NCBI RefSeq assembly: GCF_022919835.1
Contig: NZ_CP095074.1
Location: 4,070,001 to 4,134,000 of the forward strand
DNA: 64,000 bases
Source: Halobacillus shinanisalinarum
GTDB taxonomy: Bacteria > Bacillota > Bacilli > Bacillales > Halobacillaceae
Direction: 5' to 3'
Shown: in pieces, positions 26,759 to 35,732 of the stretch
Layout: each line of letters opens with the position of its first letter
Numbering within the stretch: the first letter of the stretch is position 1
Position numbers and translations under genes: made by a program
Notes under the pieces: generated by a model
What the model was told of the DNA's origin: nothing
Databases searched by the model: none
Seen by the model: the letters and a program-made list of their open reading frames with translations, nothing else

Positions 26759-27238
26759 ATGGAAGAAACTTCGCCCATCACATTAAATGGTGTAAGAGAA
26801 GTTGATGAAAAGAAATTAGTCGGTTTTTGTGTGCTTTGCAATGATACTGCGGGTTATGGCCAAGAGATTCCTAAAGCATTTATGACATTAGAACGACGTA
26901 AAGATGAAATTAAACAACTAGTTGAGCCAGTTAAGCTTATCGGATCATTTAAAGCTTCAGAGACTTCAAAAGAAGAGGATGGCTACTGGGTTTGTTATGA
27001 AGTCCATGATTTTGAGGAGATTCCTGAGAGGATGGTTAGTCTAGTTGTCCCTTCACAGAAGTATGGAGTTCTAAACTTTAAAGGACAATCCTCAGAAATT
27101 TATAAGGTATATACTTATTTGCACCAATGGATTGGGGAGAATGGATATAATAGAGTACCTGATAAGTGGACATTAGAAATTTATTCGAAATGGACTGAAT
27201 ATGAAGATAATGTGGATCTATGTGATCCTATTTTTTAG
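26759..27238 (+). CDS. GyrI-like / effector-binding domain protein
   Basis: This 159-residue stand-alone GyrI-like (AraC effector-binding, SRPBCC-like beta) domain has an early KKLVGFCVL strand, VKLIGSFKAS, EEDGYWVCYEVHDFEEIPE and the end LEIYSKWTEYEDNVDLCDPI. There is no HTH, so it would bind a small molecule without DNA contact. AAAAGGAGAATAAAGGT precedes the ATG. It is the first intact gene of the island. Confidence 0.78.
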   Translation: MEETSPITLNGVREVDEKKLVGFCVLCNDTAGYGQEIPKAFMTLERRKDEIKQLVEPVKLIGSFKASETSKEEDGYWVCYEVHDFEEIPERMVSLVVPSQKYGVLNFKGQSSEIYKVYTYLHQWIGENGYNRVPDKWTLEIYSKWTEYEDNVDLCDPIF

Positions 27239-27306
27239 CAGGTTTTTGGTAGGTGCATCAGGAAGATGCGCGGTAAACGGAAGGCGCAGATAGGAGGAGA
27301 GTTAAA

Positions 27307-27399
27307 ATGGTAAAAAGTCCAATTAAAAACAAAATTAACCCGGTGTTTATTCCCGTTTATGTTGACGGGAGTATAAGTTATAATATGAGTGTAGTTTAA
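27307..27399 (+). pseudogene. truncated VOC (glyoxalase/dioxygenase-like) gene start
   Basis: The ORF reads MVKSPIKNKINPVFIPV, then unrelated sequence and a stop after 30 codons. That opening is typical of VOC-family proteins. AGGAGGAGAG precedes the ATG, so the translation start survived while the body was lost. Confidence 0.45.
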
Positions 27400-27412
27400 T
27401 GGGGTACATGAT

Positions 27413-27583
27413 ATGTCTATTCCAGATAAAATTATCAAGGAAATTGACATGTTGAGTGAGGCAGAAGGGCAAAAGGTACTTGATACAATTAAAGAAAAAT
27501 ATATGTCTAAGGATGTTATCTTACTAAGTGAAAATTATGCCTGGTGGGATAATGAGGAGGATGACATCTATAATGAGCAGTAG
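27413..27583 (+). CDS. antitoxin of a MazEF/PemIK-like module
   Basis: This 56-residue acidic protein starts MSIPDKIIKEIDMLSEAEGQ, and its C-terminus is YAWWDNEEDDIYNEQ. No classical AbrB or RHH fold is obvious. Its position, size and 11-bp overlap with the downstream PemK-like toxin identify it as the likely antitoxin. The C-terminal Trp/Asp/Glu tail would fit toxin neutralisation. The assignment is contextual. Confidence 0.65.
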   Translation: MSIPDKIIKEIDMLSEAEGQKVLDTIKEKYMSKDVILLSENYAWWDNEEDDIYNEQ

Positions 27584-27897
27584 GATGAAACAGGGTGATG
27601 TTTGGTTGGCAGATGTCCTTTTTAAAGGTACTCGTCAAACTAAGCAGCGCCCTGTTATTATTGTCGGAAATGCACTGGACGTGGATGTCATTATTGCTCC
27701 AGTTACTAGTCAAAAGCCCAGAAATCAATTTGATGTTGTTTTGGAGTATTGGAATGAAGCTGGATTGTTAAAGCCATCTGTGGCACGTACTTCAAAAAAA
27801 TATTTCTGTGCATGGATCTGAATTAAAACGCCATATAGGTGTATTACATAAGCATGATCTTGAACGAGTACTTCATATGTGCAGGAATTTATTTTAG
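27573..27897 (+). pseudogene. PemK/MazF-like endoribonuclease toxin, one frameshift
   Basis: The reconstructed protein of about 108 residues has KQGDVWLADVLF, QRPVIIVGNALD and the PVTSQKPRNQFDV loop, which are the MazF/PemK landmarks. The frame breaks in a run of seven A at 27794-27800: removing one A restores VARTSKN-ISVHGSELKRHIG to LHMCRNLF. Toxins of this family cut mRNA at short motifs. As read, a stop after CAWI truncates the last 30 residues, which would probably inactivate it. Confidence 0.8.
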
Positions 27898-27921
27898 CAG
27901 AGTAATATCTCTGTCCTATTC

Positions 27922-27975
27922 AATTAAAGGGCGCGTTTATCGAATAACGCGCCCTTTTGTAGGATTGTCTAAGAT
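27922..27975 (+). repeat. island repeat, copy 1
   Basis: AAAGGGCGCGTT, TATCGA, ATAACGCGCCCTTTT then GTAGGATTGTCTAAG. The best-paired copy; it also serves as terminator of the toxin-antitoxin unit. Confidence 0.7.
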
Positions 27976-28002
27976 AGGAGTCGTTTAGTGGGGGTGTTAT
28001 TT

Positions 28003-28215
28003 ATGGAAAGAGATACAGAAAAGCAAATATTAGAGGAATTAAAAAACATAAATCAATCTTTAGAGGATATTAAAGAAAAGAACAATGATATAGAGTCGTC
28101 TCCAATAATTTTTGATATTGTAAAGTCTCTACTGATAGGGATTCTAATCGTAGGTCCCGCCATTGCAGTTGTGATGGTGATTTTTCAAATTTTAATTAGT
28201 TGGATGTTCAATTAA
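28003..28215 (+). CDS. small membrane protein, 70 aa
   Basis: An N-terminal charged helix (TEKQILEELKNINQSLEDIK) is followed by one long or two short hydrophobic segments (SLLIGILIVGPAIAVVMVIF). It looks like a single-pass membrane protein with a coiled-coil cytoplasmic part. Not recognised. GGGGGTGTTATTT precedes the ATG at 28003. It lies between repeat copies in the island. Confidence 0.65.
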   Translation: MERDTEKQILEELKNINQSLEDIKEKNNDIESSPIIFDIVKSLLIGILIVGPAIAVVMVIFQILISWMFN

Positions 28216-28288
28216 AGAGGCGCAAGAGCCGAAGATCATTAAACTAATCGACAGCCATTCCTAACTGAAGGAAATAAGGAGATAATCA

Positions 28289-28363
28289 ATGGATTTTAAA
28301 TATGTAGAAGTCGAGGTATTACTGCCAGAAGATTATATAGTGAAGCTGAGAGACGATGGGTAG
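28289..28363 (+). pseudogene. truncated gene start, 24 codons
   Basis: AAGGAGATAATCA precedes MDFKYVEVEVLLPEDYI, a recognisable start of a small CutA/NIF3 C-domain-like protein, then a stop. The remainder is absent. A degenerate repeat (AGAGGCGCAAGAGCC, 28216-28250) lies in front. Confidence 0.35.
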
Positions 28364-28610
28364 TATATTTACGATGTTATCTCTTGGATCAGGATTTGTT
28401 GTTAAATTATTATCTTCAAAACGCCGGCTGAAGCATTCTTAATTTATTTTGTTATCAGGCACGGTTCACTAATAGCTTGATTTAGCAATTGTCGAAAGGT
28501 GAGGATACATTGCTTTCTAACATTTTATGGGGATTATTTTTAGTTATTACTAATGATCTGTGGTGAGTCTATTCAACGTTCAGGGCAAAAGCAGAAGGTC
28601 GTAATTAATA
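28364..28610. other. gene remnants without a supportable ORF
   Basis: Contains a diverged repeat-like stretch (28413-28480, TCTTCAAAACGCCGG) and an 18-codon TTG ORF at about 28511 with an SD (AAAGGTGAGG) and hydrophobic sequence. Both look like debris of former cassettes. Confidence 0.35.
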
Positions 28611-28710
28611 TTATCTTGAAATCAAGTCTTCATGAATACCAGCTAATAGAAGTTTGGTAATAATATCATCCTGCCTTTTTTATCCATAAGGGCCTGTTTA
28701 TTTCGGTTGA
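28611..28710 (+). repeat. island repeat, copy 2 (split by a 38-nt insert)
   Basis: Left flank TTATCTTGAAATCAAGTCTT at 28611, right flank TTTTTATCCATAAGGGCC at 28676. The hairpin core is replaced by CCAGCTAATAGAAGTTTGG and following bases, the same 23-bp string found at 34912. Confidence 0.55.
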
Positions 28711-28993
28711 CTTCCTGCTTTTTGTGATAAATAAAAGGTTACCAACAGCACCTCCATCAAGCTATACGAAGTCGAATCCATCGCCTTCATCTATATAATA
28801 CGTAAGGGTATCTTATATTAGCTTTTATACAGAAAGGTTAAATCTTAGGGTGGATTTTAATTACGAATATATTAATCTATTATTGTAACAAATATTTAAC
28901 AAAATGGTAGCCAAATGTTATTTACTTTATCTTAATTCCCTGTTAAATTATATAAATATTGTCCAACTTCATGGCTACATTAGGAGGTTAATC

Positions 28994-30913
28994 ATGTTTA
29001 ATCAACAACAAAGCCTATTTAAAAAGGGTTGGTTTTTCTTTACAATAGCCGCAGTTTTATTGTGGGCCAAAACTTATTTCGCCCTTCATATAGCATTTAC
29101 ACTAGATATTGAGAATGCAATTCAACAATTTATTATAATCATTACGCCGATCAGCTCTATACTATTTTTCTTAGGGCTATCTCTCTTCTTCAAACCTAAG
29201 CGTCGAAATAAAGCGTTTATGACGATTTATTTCTTAATGTCCTTGGCTCTTTATGCAAACGTAGTGTATTACAGATTCTTTAATGACTACATTACACTTC
29301 CCGTTCTTATGCAATATAAGAACTTTGGTGACTTGGGAGGAAGCGCCAAAGCGCTGATTCATCCAATGGACTTGCTTTATTGGATTGATATTGTCATTTT
29401 AATTATATGGTTGGTCGCTAAAAAGGTTCGTCCAACTATGGAATTCCGTAGAAGAACAGTAGCCATGATTTTTGCTGCATCTCTAGGGTTTGCAGTTGTA
29501 AACTTGGGCTTAGCTGAATTGGAACGACCACAATTGCTTGTAAGAACGTTCGACCGTGCAAAACTTGTTAAATTGTTAGGAATCTATAATTATCATATCT
29601 ATGATACGGTCATGACTGCAAAAACTTCTTCTCACCGTGTCATGGCAGACAGTAATGAACTGTCTGAAGTCTTAAACTATGTTAACTCACAGCAAGGTAA
29701 AATGGGTGCCAAAGGGAAATACTTTGGAAAAGCGGAAGGAAAAAATGTTGTGCTTGTTTCCCTTGAATCTACGCAGAATTTTGTAATTGATCGTAAATTA
29801 AATGGACAAGAAATCACACCATTTTTAAATGACTTGAAAGAAGATAGCTTTTACTTTAGCAATTTCTATCACAATACAGGACAAGGAAAAACATCCGACT
29901 CAGAGTTTATAATTGATAACTCCATGTACGGACTCAATCGAGGAGCCGTATTTACAACGAACGCAAATAACGAGTTTAATGCAACTCCTGAGATTTTGAA
30001 AAATGAAGGATATACACCTGTAAGCCTTCACGGCAACCATGCAAGTTTCTGGAACCGTGATGTGATGTATCAAAGCCTTGGGTATGATCATTACTTCTCT
30101 AAAAAAGAGTATAATGTGACCGAAGAGAACTCCGTAAACTATGGCTTAAAGGATATTCCATTCTTTGAACAATCCATGCCGATGCTGAAAGGTTTAGACG
30201 AGCCCTATTACGCGAAGTTCATAACGATGACTAACCATTACCCATATATATTAAACAATGAAAATAATAAAATGATTGACCCTGCCAATACAGGTGATGG
30301 TTCTGTCGATCGCTATTTCCAAACCGTTCGCTATATGGATGAATCCATCAAGAAATTCTTCCAGATGATGAAGGAACAAGGCGAATATGAAGATACCATT
30401 TTTGTCCTTTACGGAGACCACTATGGTATTTCTGAAAACCATAACCGTGCAATGAGCGAGATTCTTGGAAAAGAAATCCGTCCATTCGAACACATTCAAT
30501 TACAGAAAGTGCCTTTGATCGTTCACGTTCCAGGAATGGAAGGAAAAGAAATGGATACTGTTGGCGGACAAATAGACCTGAAACCGACAATCCTAAACCT
30601 TCTGGGTGTTGAACAGAAAAATGATGTCCAGTTCGGTACGGATCTATTAAATAAAAATCGTAAGAGTGAAACAATCCTCCGTGACGGAAGTGTTGTCACG
30701 GACAAGTATGTATATGCTGCAGAACAAAACATCTGTTACGATAAAGAAACGGGAGAAGAAATCGATTCTAAGTCTTGTGTACCATTAAAAGAAAAAGCCG
30801 AAACAGAACTTGGCTTTTCTGACAAAGTCGTTTACGGTGACTTGTTGAGATTCATGGATAGTGAAAAAGAGGAAATGAAGAGGAAGAAACAAGATAATGC
30901 AAATGGGTCATAA
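28994..30913 (+). CDS. lipoteichoic acid synthase family protein (LtaS type)
   Basis: This 639-residue polyglycerolphosphate polymerase has five N-terminal membrane helices (about 12-170), then an extracellular sulfatase-fold domain. Catalytic landmarks are E258 (VSLEST), nucleophile T300 (GQGKTSDSE), H415 (TNHYPY) and D475/H476 (YGDHYG), matching S. aureus LtaS numbering almost exactly. It would move glycerol phosphate from phosphatidylglycerol onto lipoteichoic acid chains. AGGAGG precedes the ATG at 28994. Bacilli usually have several paralogues (LtaS, YfnI, YqgS, YvgJ). This one sits in the island. Confidence 0.92.
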   Translation: MFNQQQSLFKKGWFFFTIAAVLLWAKTYFALHIAFTLDIENAIQQFIIIITPISSILFFLGLSLFFKPKRRNKAFMTIYFLMSLALYANVVYYRFFNDYITLPVLMQYKNFGDLGGSAKALIHPMDLLYWIDIVILIIWLVAKKVRPTMEFRRRTVAMIFAASLGFAVVNLGLAELERPQLLVRTFDRAKLVKLLGIYNYHIYDTVMTAKTSSHRVMADSNELSEVLNYVNSQQGKMGAKGKYFGKAEGKNVVLVSLESTQNFVIDRKLNGQEITPFLNDLKEDSFYFSNFYHNTGQGKTSDSEFIIDNSMYGLNRGAVFTTNANNEFNATPEILKNEGYTPVSLHGNHASFWNRDVMYQSLGYDHYFSKKEYNVTEENSVNYGLKDIPFFEQSMPMLKGLDEPYYAKFITMTNHYPYILNNENNKMIDPANTGDGSVDRYFQTVRYMDESIKKFFQMMKEQGEYEDTIFVLYGDHYGISENHNRAMSEILGKEIRPFEHIQLQKVPLIVHVPGMEGKEMDTVGGQIDLKPTILNLLGVEQKNDVQFGTDLLNKNRKSETILRDGSVVTDKYVYAAEQNICYDKETGEEIDSKSCVPLKEKAETELGFSDKVVYGDLLRFMDSEKEEMKRKKQDNANGS

Positions 30914-30932
30914 CTAACACTATTGTATAAAC

Positions 30933-30970
30933 AAAGAACAAGGTCAGTTTAGCTCTGACCTTGTTCTTTT
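30933..30970 (+). terminator. LtaS-type gene terminator
   Basis: AAAGAACAAGGTCAG, loop TTTAGCT, CTGACCTTGTTCTTTT. Confidence 0.9.
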
Positions 30971-31078
30971 ATGAGCTAGTTAATGAAACAAGTTAATTAA
31001 AAATTATTTCAAATTGCTATTTTCCACCTGAAGGATTCAGAAAATAAGGTATAATTTCACAAAATACTTATAGTGGAA

Positions 31079-31165
31079 TTATCTTGGTTTCGAGTCTTCC
31101 ATATGAGGGGCGCGCTTGTTTAACAAGGTACCTTTATGAATCGGACCCTATTGTAGGAGTTTTCA
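31079..31165 (+). repeat. island repeat, copy 3
   Basis: TTATCTTGGTTTCGAGTCTT, then GAGGGGCGCGCTTGTTTAAC and ATGAATCGGACCCTATTGTAG. The hairpin core is degraded, while the GAGTCTTCC left flank is kept. Confidence 0.6.
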
Positions 31166-31413
31166 TTCTAGAGTGAAGGAATCTTTTGAAGGGGCGTGGG
31201 TAATTCTCATATTCCTTTAAAAACTTTAAAAAAAGTGGAGGGGCTAATCCTCCACTTTGTTGACCAAATAATCCCCCTGAATATCAAAGTCCTAAACAGT
31301 CTGTGATCTATTTATCTTATGTGGGTAATTTCGTATTTGCATCACTAATTTACCAATTACATTGTTTACATTATAGTTCAAGAAAAGGTGCGCCCTTTCA
31401 AATAGGTATTTTT
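31166..31413. other. non-coding stretch with a terminator
   Basis: No ORF. A clear hairpin AAAAGTGGAGG / CCTCCACTTT at 31231-31258 followed by T-rich sequence has no gene in front of it, so its gene was probably lost. Confidence 0.5.
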
Positions 31414-31831
31414 AATCATTAACGCTGGATTATGTGTCGGGGATGTACTGCATTTAAAGGTCAAGGATGTCCAACGTAAGAAAGAATTGAAAATCAAAGA
31501 AGGGAAGACGAAAAAAACCACGAACGGTTAGCTTCTATAACATCTATGATGAGGTGAATGTGTACATCGACACAGTAGAAGATACGCCGTGGTTTTTCCC
31601 GAGCCGTAAGGAAAGCAGCCAATCAGTCGTGTTCAAGCTTATCGGCAGTTGAACAAGGCGGCCGACATGGCTGAAGCGGATGCCGTGGGGACGCATATTA
31701 TGCGCAAAATGCTTGGTTACTGGCATTATAAGCAGTTTAAGGATATCGCTGAATTGCAGCAAATCTTAAATCATGCGCATCCTGAATTCACAAAGAGGTA
31801 TATCGGATCGGTATCACTCAAGAACAAATAG
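31414..31831 (+). pseudogene. tyrosine recombinase (integrase) remnant
   Basis: Pieces in shifting frames read INAGLCVGDVLHLKVKDV, FYNIYDEVNVYID, DTPWFFPSRK, RQLNKAADM, GTHIMRKMLGYWHYKQFKDI and LNHAHPEFTKRYIG. This is the short single-domain integrase type: the H-x-x-R box, a late His and the nucleophile Tyr (RYIG) are visible. The first catalytic Arg (normally GLRISD) is Cys. Stops and frame changes show decay. Confidence 0.75.
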
Positions 31832-32179
31832 CCAACAATCTCAAAAACTTTGTATTGTAGGTTTTGTTCTCGAAAATAATTTAAGGCTATTTTGGGGCCT
31901 TTGGGGTTAAACCATAACGTTTCAAAAATTGATGGTAGGCTGTTTAAATTATGTAGAATTGAACCTCTTGATAGAATAATGAGTGATGATACGGGTTAAT
32001 AAACCTATAATTAATGCAATAATAATACTGAAGACCATGTTGTCGGTTAAAACCATACCGATTTGAAGCCCTACGACGTTTGGTTTTCGGTTACTCCTAA
32101 TTTGGGTGCATTCCGCATACCCCAATTTTAATAATGATATACTTGACCCAAATACAAAATTTGATAGGGGCGATTGAAT
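31832..32179. other. AT-rich spacer, no supportable gene
   Basis: A minus-strand ORF here has one hydrophobic stretch but no SD and was not accepted. A -10-like sequence TATACT (32139) lies before the methyltransferase. Confidence 0.35.
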
Positions 32180-32845
32180 TTGATTTCGCAAAAAGAGTAT
32201 TGGGATGGGCGTTTTAAGAAAGGGAAACTTTGGGGAGATCAACCTTGTCCCTCCGCTTACAGGACTGTTTCTTACTTAGAAAAAAACTGTTCAAATAGTA
32301 TTCTGGTTCCTGGATGTGGATATGGGAGGAACAGTGCTTATTTTGCCAAAAATGGCTATGATGTAACTGGGGTAGACATTTCGCATGAAGCAATAAAACA
32401 CGCTATCAGTGATGTCAAAGCGGATGTGACTAATCTTAATTATCAATTAAAGGATTTATTTAGTTTAAGTTCTATTGGAACAGAATTTGATGCCGTATTT
32501 CTCTCCAATGTCATTCATCTTTTTTTAGAGAAGGATAGAGCGAAATTAGTACAAGTAATGGATTCGCTAATAAAACCCAACGGTCTGTTTATCTTTACCG
32601 TCATTTCAAGATCGGACAGTAAAAACTTTGGTGTTGGTGAAGAAGTTGAACAAAATACATTTTTGCATAACGAAAAGGTTCTTCACTTTTATACAACAGA
32701 AGAAATCAGGGGCATTTTGCCAAGTAATTATAAAATATTAGAACAAGAATTACATACTCAAACCGAAAAGGATCCTTTAGGTAATGAGGAAGAGTTAATT
32801 CTGTGGTTTGTCGTTACTAAAAACAATAAACACTTTAGTTTATAG
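32180..32845 (+). CDS. class I SAM-dependent methyltransferase (TehB-like)
   Basis: This 221-residue Rossmann methyltransferase starts YWDGRFKKGKLWGDQPCPS, and motif I is LVPGCGYGRNSAYFAKNGYD. Then GVDISHEAIKHA (motif II) and VFLSNVIHLF follow. It is close to the tellurite-resistance/thiol methyltransferase TehB group, though substrate is unknown. TTG at 32180 is 9 nt from GGGG; a TTG at 32174 is only 3 nt away. It is followed directly by a near-perfect island repeat. Confidence 0.82.
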   Translation: MISQKEYWDGRFKKGKLWGDQPCPSAYRTVSYLEKNCSNSILVPGCGYGRNSAYFAKNGYDVTGVDISHEAIKHAISDVKADVTNLNYQLKDLFSLSSIGTEFDAVFLSNVIHLFLEKDRAKLVQVMDSLIKPNGLFIFTVISRSDSKNFGVGEEVEQNTFLHNEKVLHFYTTEEIRGILPSNYKILEQELHTQTEKDPLGNEEELILWFVVTKNNKHFSL

Positions 32846-32854
32846 AAGTTATGG

Positions 32855-32932
32855 TGATCTTAAGCTATCGGGGCGCATTTCCGGAATAAAGGATTTGCGC
32901 TTTTTTGCATGAATAGGGCCATATTGTTTAAC
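32855..32932 (+). repeat. island repeat, copy 4
   Basis: ATCGGGGCGCATTTCCGGAA, TAAAGGATTTGCGCTTTTTT, GCATGAATAGGGCCATATTG. Differs from copy 8 (36211) at only two or three of about 56 positions. Confidence 0.8.
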
Positions 32933-33039
32933 AACTGTACACTTGAGTTTTGGAGGGGCGAATTGCTATTAAAATTCACATCATAGGTAGCGCCCCCGAC
33001 TCTGTTAGCAGTTTCCTTTGTTTTTAAGGAGTAGTCAAA

Positions 33040-34296
33040 TTAGAATTGGAAATCACCATCTTTCATTAGTATGACTTCAGTTCCGCCTTCTTTAATACCC
33101 ACTACTTTCATATCTTCGGTACCAAAGGTCACATTGACTAACAAGAGGGAAGTATTAAGTCCTGCTTCCTTCAACTCTTTCACCGATAGGTTGCTGCCAT
33201 TTTGAAGGTTGGAAGGGGAGGCGTTTCCGATTCCAATATGGCAGGCCGTATTTTCATCAAACAAGGTGTTGTAAAAGAGAGTATCCGCTTGAGAAAGAGG
33301 AGAATTGTTAGAGACCAAGGCAATTTCACCAAGATAATGTGAACCTTCGTCTGTTTCGATGAGACTTTGTAACGCTTCTTGCCCAGTGGCGGCATAATAG
33401 GCAGTAATCCGTCCATCTTTAAAGGTTAGGTAAAAATCATCGATGACACTTCCCTCATAAATAAGCGGTTTAGTGGCTACTAGTTTGCCATTTACCTCAT
33501 TTTTATGGGGTGCGGAAAATATTTCCTCCGTGGGAATGTTCGGAAAGAACGGTATTCCCTTTTTATCTATAACACCCCCGCCGATAAAAAAGTGATTTTT
33601 AGGCATGCCGACTAATAAATCAGTTCCTTGGCTATTTGTAAAATGCAGGGCTTCAAACTGGCTGTCGTTTAGAAACCTTTTCCGGGACTCGAAAGCTCTG
33701 TTATGATTTTCCCAGTCTTTTATAGGATTTTTTCCATCTGCCCGGGCTCCACGTAAGATTAATTGCCATAACGATTGCAGGGCTTCTTCTTTACTTAAAT
33801 GAGGAAATACTTTAGTTGCCCATGCAAAGTACGGGACAGCTAGAAGACACCAGCGTACCTCGTGGGATCTAATCTTTGCGTGATGAGCCTTCAACTTGGT
33901 GCGAGAGGCCTTTTGGAAGCGGCTCATCCGTTCTGTGGAAACATCCTTAAAGGCATCTAAGTTTTCAGAAATAATATGGATGTAAGCAGCACCCGCATCG
34001 TCCCACTCCTTAAAGCGAGCATCCTGCCAGTTGGGAAAGTGATCGATGGCATCATCTGCTGCATTTAAATAAAATTCTTTGGTAGACTGTTCATCTGTCC
34101 AATCCATAACCACATTTGAAGCCCCCGCCTCATAGGCTGCCGTTTGGATTAGACGTGCAAATGTTACATTTTTTATGTCACTATGAATAATCACTAATTG
34201 ATTCTTTTGCACATTTACACCAGCTTGTACAGCAAGCTCTGCATACTTTTTTAACTGTTCTTCGCTTATAAGCTCATATATTCCTTTAATCATCAC
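33040..34296 (-). CDS. M29-family aminopeptidase
   Basis: This 418-residue metallo-aminopeptidase belongs to the AmpS/PepS/aminopeptidase T family. NIPTEEIFSAPHKNEVNG (about 258-275) carries the first metal ligand Glu, and the later DEGSHYLGEIALV and FDENTACHIGIGNA carry Glu/His/Asp ligands. It releases N-terminal residues from peptides in the cytoplasm. The start at 34296 is GTG (spacing 8 to AGGAG); an ATG follows at once. It is one of few minus-strand genes in the island, so it may be older chromosome or a separate insertion. Confidence 0.9.
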   Translation of the reverse strand: MMIKGIYELISEEQLKKYAELAVQAGVNVQKNQLVIIHSDIKNVTFARLIQTAAYEAGASNVVMDWTDEQSTKEFYLNAADDAIDHFPNWQDARFKEWDDAGAAYIHIISENLDAFKDVSTERMSRFQKASRTKLKAHHAKIRSHEVRWCLLAVPYFAWATKVFPHLSKEEALQSLWQLILRGARADGKNPIKDWENHNRAFESRKRFLNDSQFEALHFTNSQGTDLLVGMPKNHFFIGGGVIDKKGIPFFPNIPTEEIFSAPHKNEVNGKLVATKPLIYEGSVIDDFYLTFKDGRITAYYAATGQEALQSLIETDEGSHYLGEIALVSNNSPLSQADTLFYNTLFDENTACHIGIGNASPSNLQNGSNLSVKELKEAGLNTSLLLVNVTFGTEDMKVVGIKEGGTEVILMKDGDFQF

Positions 34297-34366
34297 ACAC
34301 TCAGCTCCTAACTTTTTATTCCTTTATAAACAGAAATTAATGGGAATTGATTGTAAGTGGAGTATA

Positions 34367-34425
34367 CAGCAATTGGGCGCGATTCTGAAGTAACGGAGTC
34401 AGAGGGATTTTTGGTTTCCACTTTG
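34367..34425 (+). repeat. island repeat, partial copy 5
   Basis: CAATTGGGCGCGATTCTGAA, GTAACGGAGTC and a T-rich tail. Right half lost. Confidence 0.45.
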
Positions 34426-34522
34426 TGTTAATATGAAAATAGCTTTTCATATTAGGGTAATTTACATATTTTAAGGGAGGCTATGGGTTTTTGTTCAGGC
34501 CAAGAGGGTCTGGGGGCATCGA

Positions 34523-34569
34523 GGGTGTCCACTCCTTATCCCCCCTTCGGTCCAGTACCGTGGACACCC
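34523..34569. repeat. GC-rich palindrome
   Basis: GGGTGTCCAC pairs perfectly with GTGGACACCC across a 27-nt C-rich loop (itself with CGGT/ACCG). Base composition is very unlike the AT-rich surroundings. Bases 34426-34522 and 34570-34622 show no gene. Confidence 0.6.
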
Positions 34570-34638
34570 GCATAGATAGACTTTCCAAACTTTTAATATA
34601 GCATTTTAGTATATATGAAATAGGAGGAATAAAGAAAG

Positions 34639-34788
34639 ATGGATATTATCATGCCTTTTTTGATTGCTATAATTGCAGGCGCAATATTTTTACTGTTCAT
34701 ATACATGGGTGCAAAACTAGCATATTCTATATTTAGGAAATCACCAGATTCAAAAAAGAAAAAAGATGAATCGTATAAAACCCCCTAA
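34639..34788 (+). CDS. single-pass membrane peptide, 49 aa
   Basis: MDIIMPFLIAIIAGAIFLLF is one membrane helix, and the tail is lysine-rich (PDSKKKKDESYK), predicting an N-out, C-in orientation. AGGAGG lies 11 nt before the ATG. Unrecognised; part of the island. Confidence 0.6.
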   Translation: MDIIMPFLIAIIAGAIFLLFIYMGAKLAYSIFRKSPDSKKKKDESYKTP

Positions 34789-34911
34789 ATAAAGGTGTTT
34801 ATAAGATTTTTTGTTTCTTAACCATAATCTGGGTTTACTTACTATTTTAAATAATAGTCGTGTGAAAATACATAATTTAGAAGAGATAATAAATTCCATG
34901 TTCCGTTATAC

Positions 34912-35020
34912 CCAGCTAATAGAAGTTTGGTAATTGCTTTGAGCAATATTATCTTGAATCCGAGTCTTCATGATAAGGGCGCGCTAGTGGAACAATCAGG
35001 TAGTATTGTAATGGTCAACT
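34912..35020 (+). repeat. island repeat, copy 6, with the 23-bp string
   Basis: CCAGCTAATAGAAGTTTGG at 34912-34930 is followed by TTATCTTGAATCCGAGTCTT and AAGGGCGCGCTAGTGGAACA from 34949. The 23-bp string 34912-34934 is exactly repeated at 28639-28661. Confidence 0.65.
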
Positions 35021-35081
35021 GCTGCGCCATAAATTTAATACACTTTGGATTACGGTTAGACTTTAGTTTTCAGGAGGTTAT

Positions 35082-35709
35082 ATGCAAAAAATATACTTGT
35101 CAATAATTGCTTTATTAACGCTAACCTTGTTTGTTACAAATAATGGGGAGAATACTAAGGAATCAAAAAACGTAGAAAAAAGCCTGGATTCAACAGAAGT
35201 ATTCAAACCATATGAAACATATGGGGTCACAATTAACACAAGTGAATTTAGGAATTACTTTTCAGGTGTAGAAGCTAAAAAAACATATTCGAAGGTCAAC
35301 AGGGTGTGGCTACAAAGACAGAAAGCGTCCCCCAGAAAATCACAAAGAAGTAGCATTAGGGTTACTTCTGGAAGCAAAGAAGTCTATAGGCGCAGCTGGC
35401 AAATTGGGAATACCAAAAATTGAAAATCAAAAAGGCTTCTTCCAACCTACTGATAAACAATTACGAGAGTTGATAAAATTAAGGAATAATAAACTGGCGA
35501 CTAACATTGTTCAAAGGGTCGTAATATTAAGGGATGCAAATGACTTAATTGATAATGAAGTAATTAATGAACAGATAAAATCAGTCACGGAAAGATTAGC
35601 GAGAATAAAAATTTATGAGAAAGATACTCTTTATAAATTTAGTCTGGCGTACAATGAATATAAGGAATGTATATTACTAATTCTTAAAATGACACAAGAA
35701 TTAGGGTAA
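35082..35709 (+). pseudogene. exported hypothetical protein, two frameshifts
   Basis: MQKIYLSIIALLTLTLFVTN is a signal peptide. Joining three frames gives a sensible protein of about 209 residues: ...FSGVEAKKTYS / EGQQGVATKTESVPQKIT / KEVALGLLLEAKKSIGAAG ... NEYKECILLILKM. The two breaks, at about 35295 and 35346 (AAA where AAAA fits), are single-base losses. The mature part is helical. Function unknown. CAGGAGG precedes the ATG. Confidence 0.6.
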
Positions 35710-35732
35710 TTAATACCCTGTCCTCGTGTTCG

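Noticed and set aside
31949..32242. Minus-strand ORF with a hydrophobic segment
   Set aside because: No SD, and overlap with the methyltransferase start region makes it unsupported.
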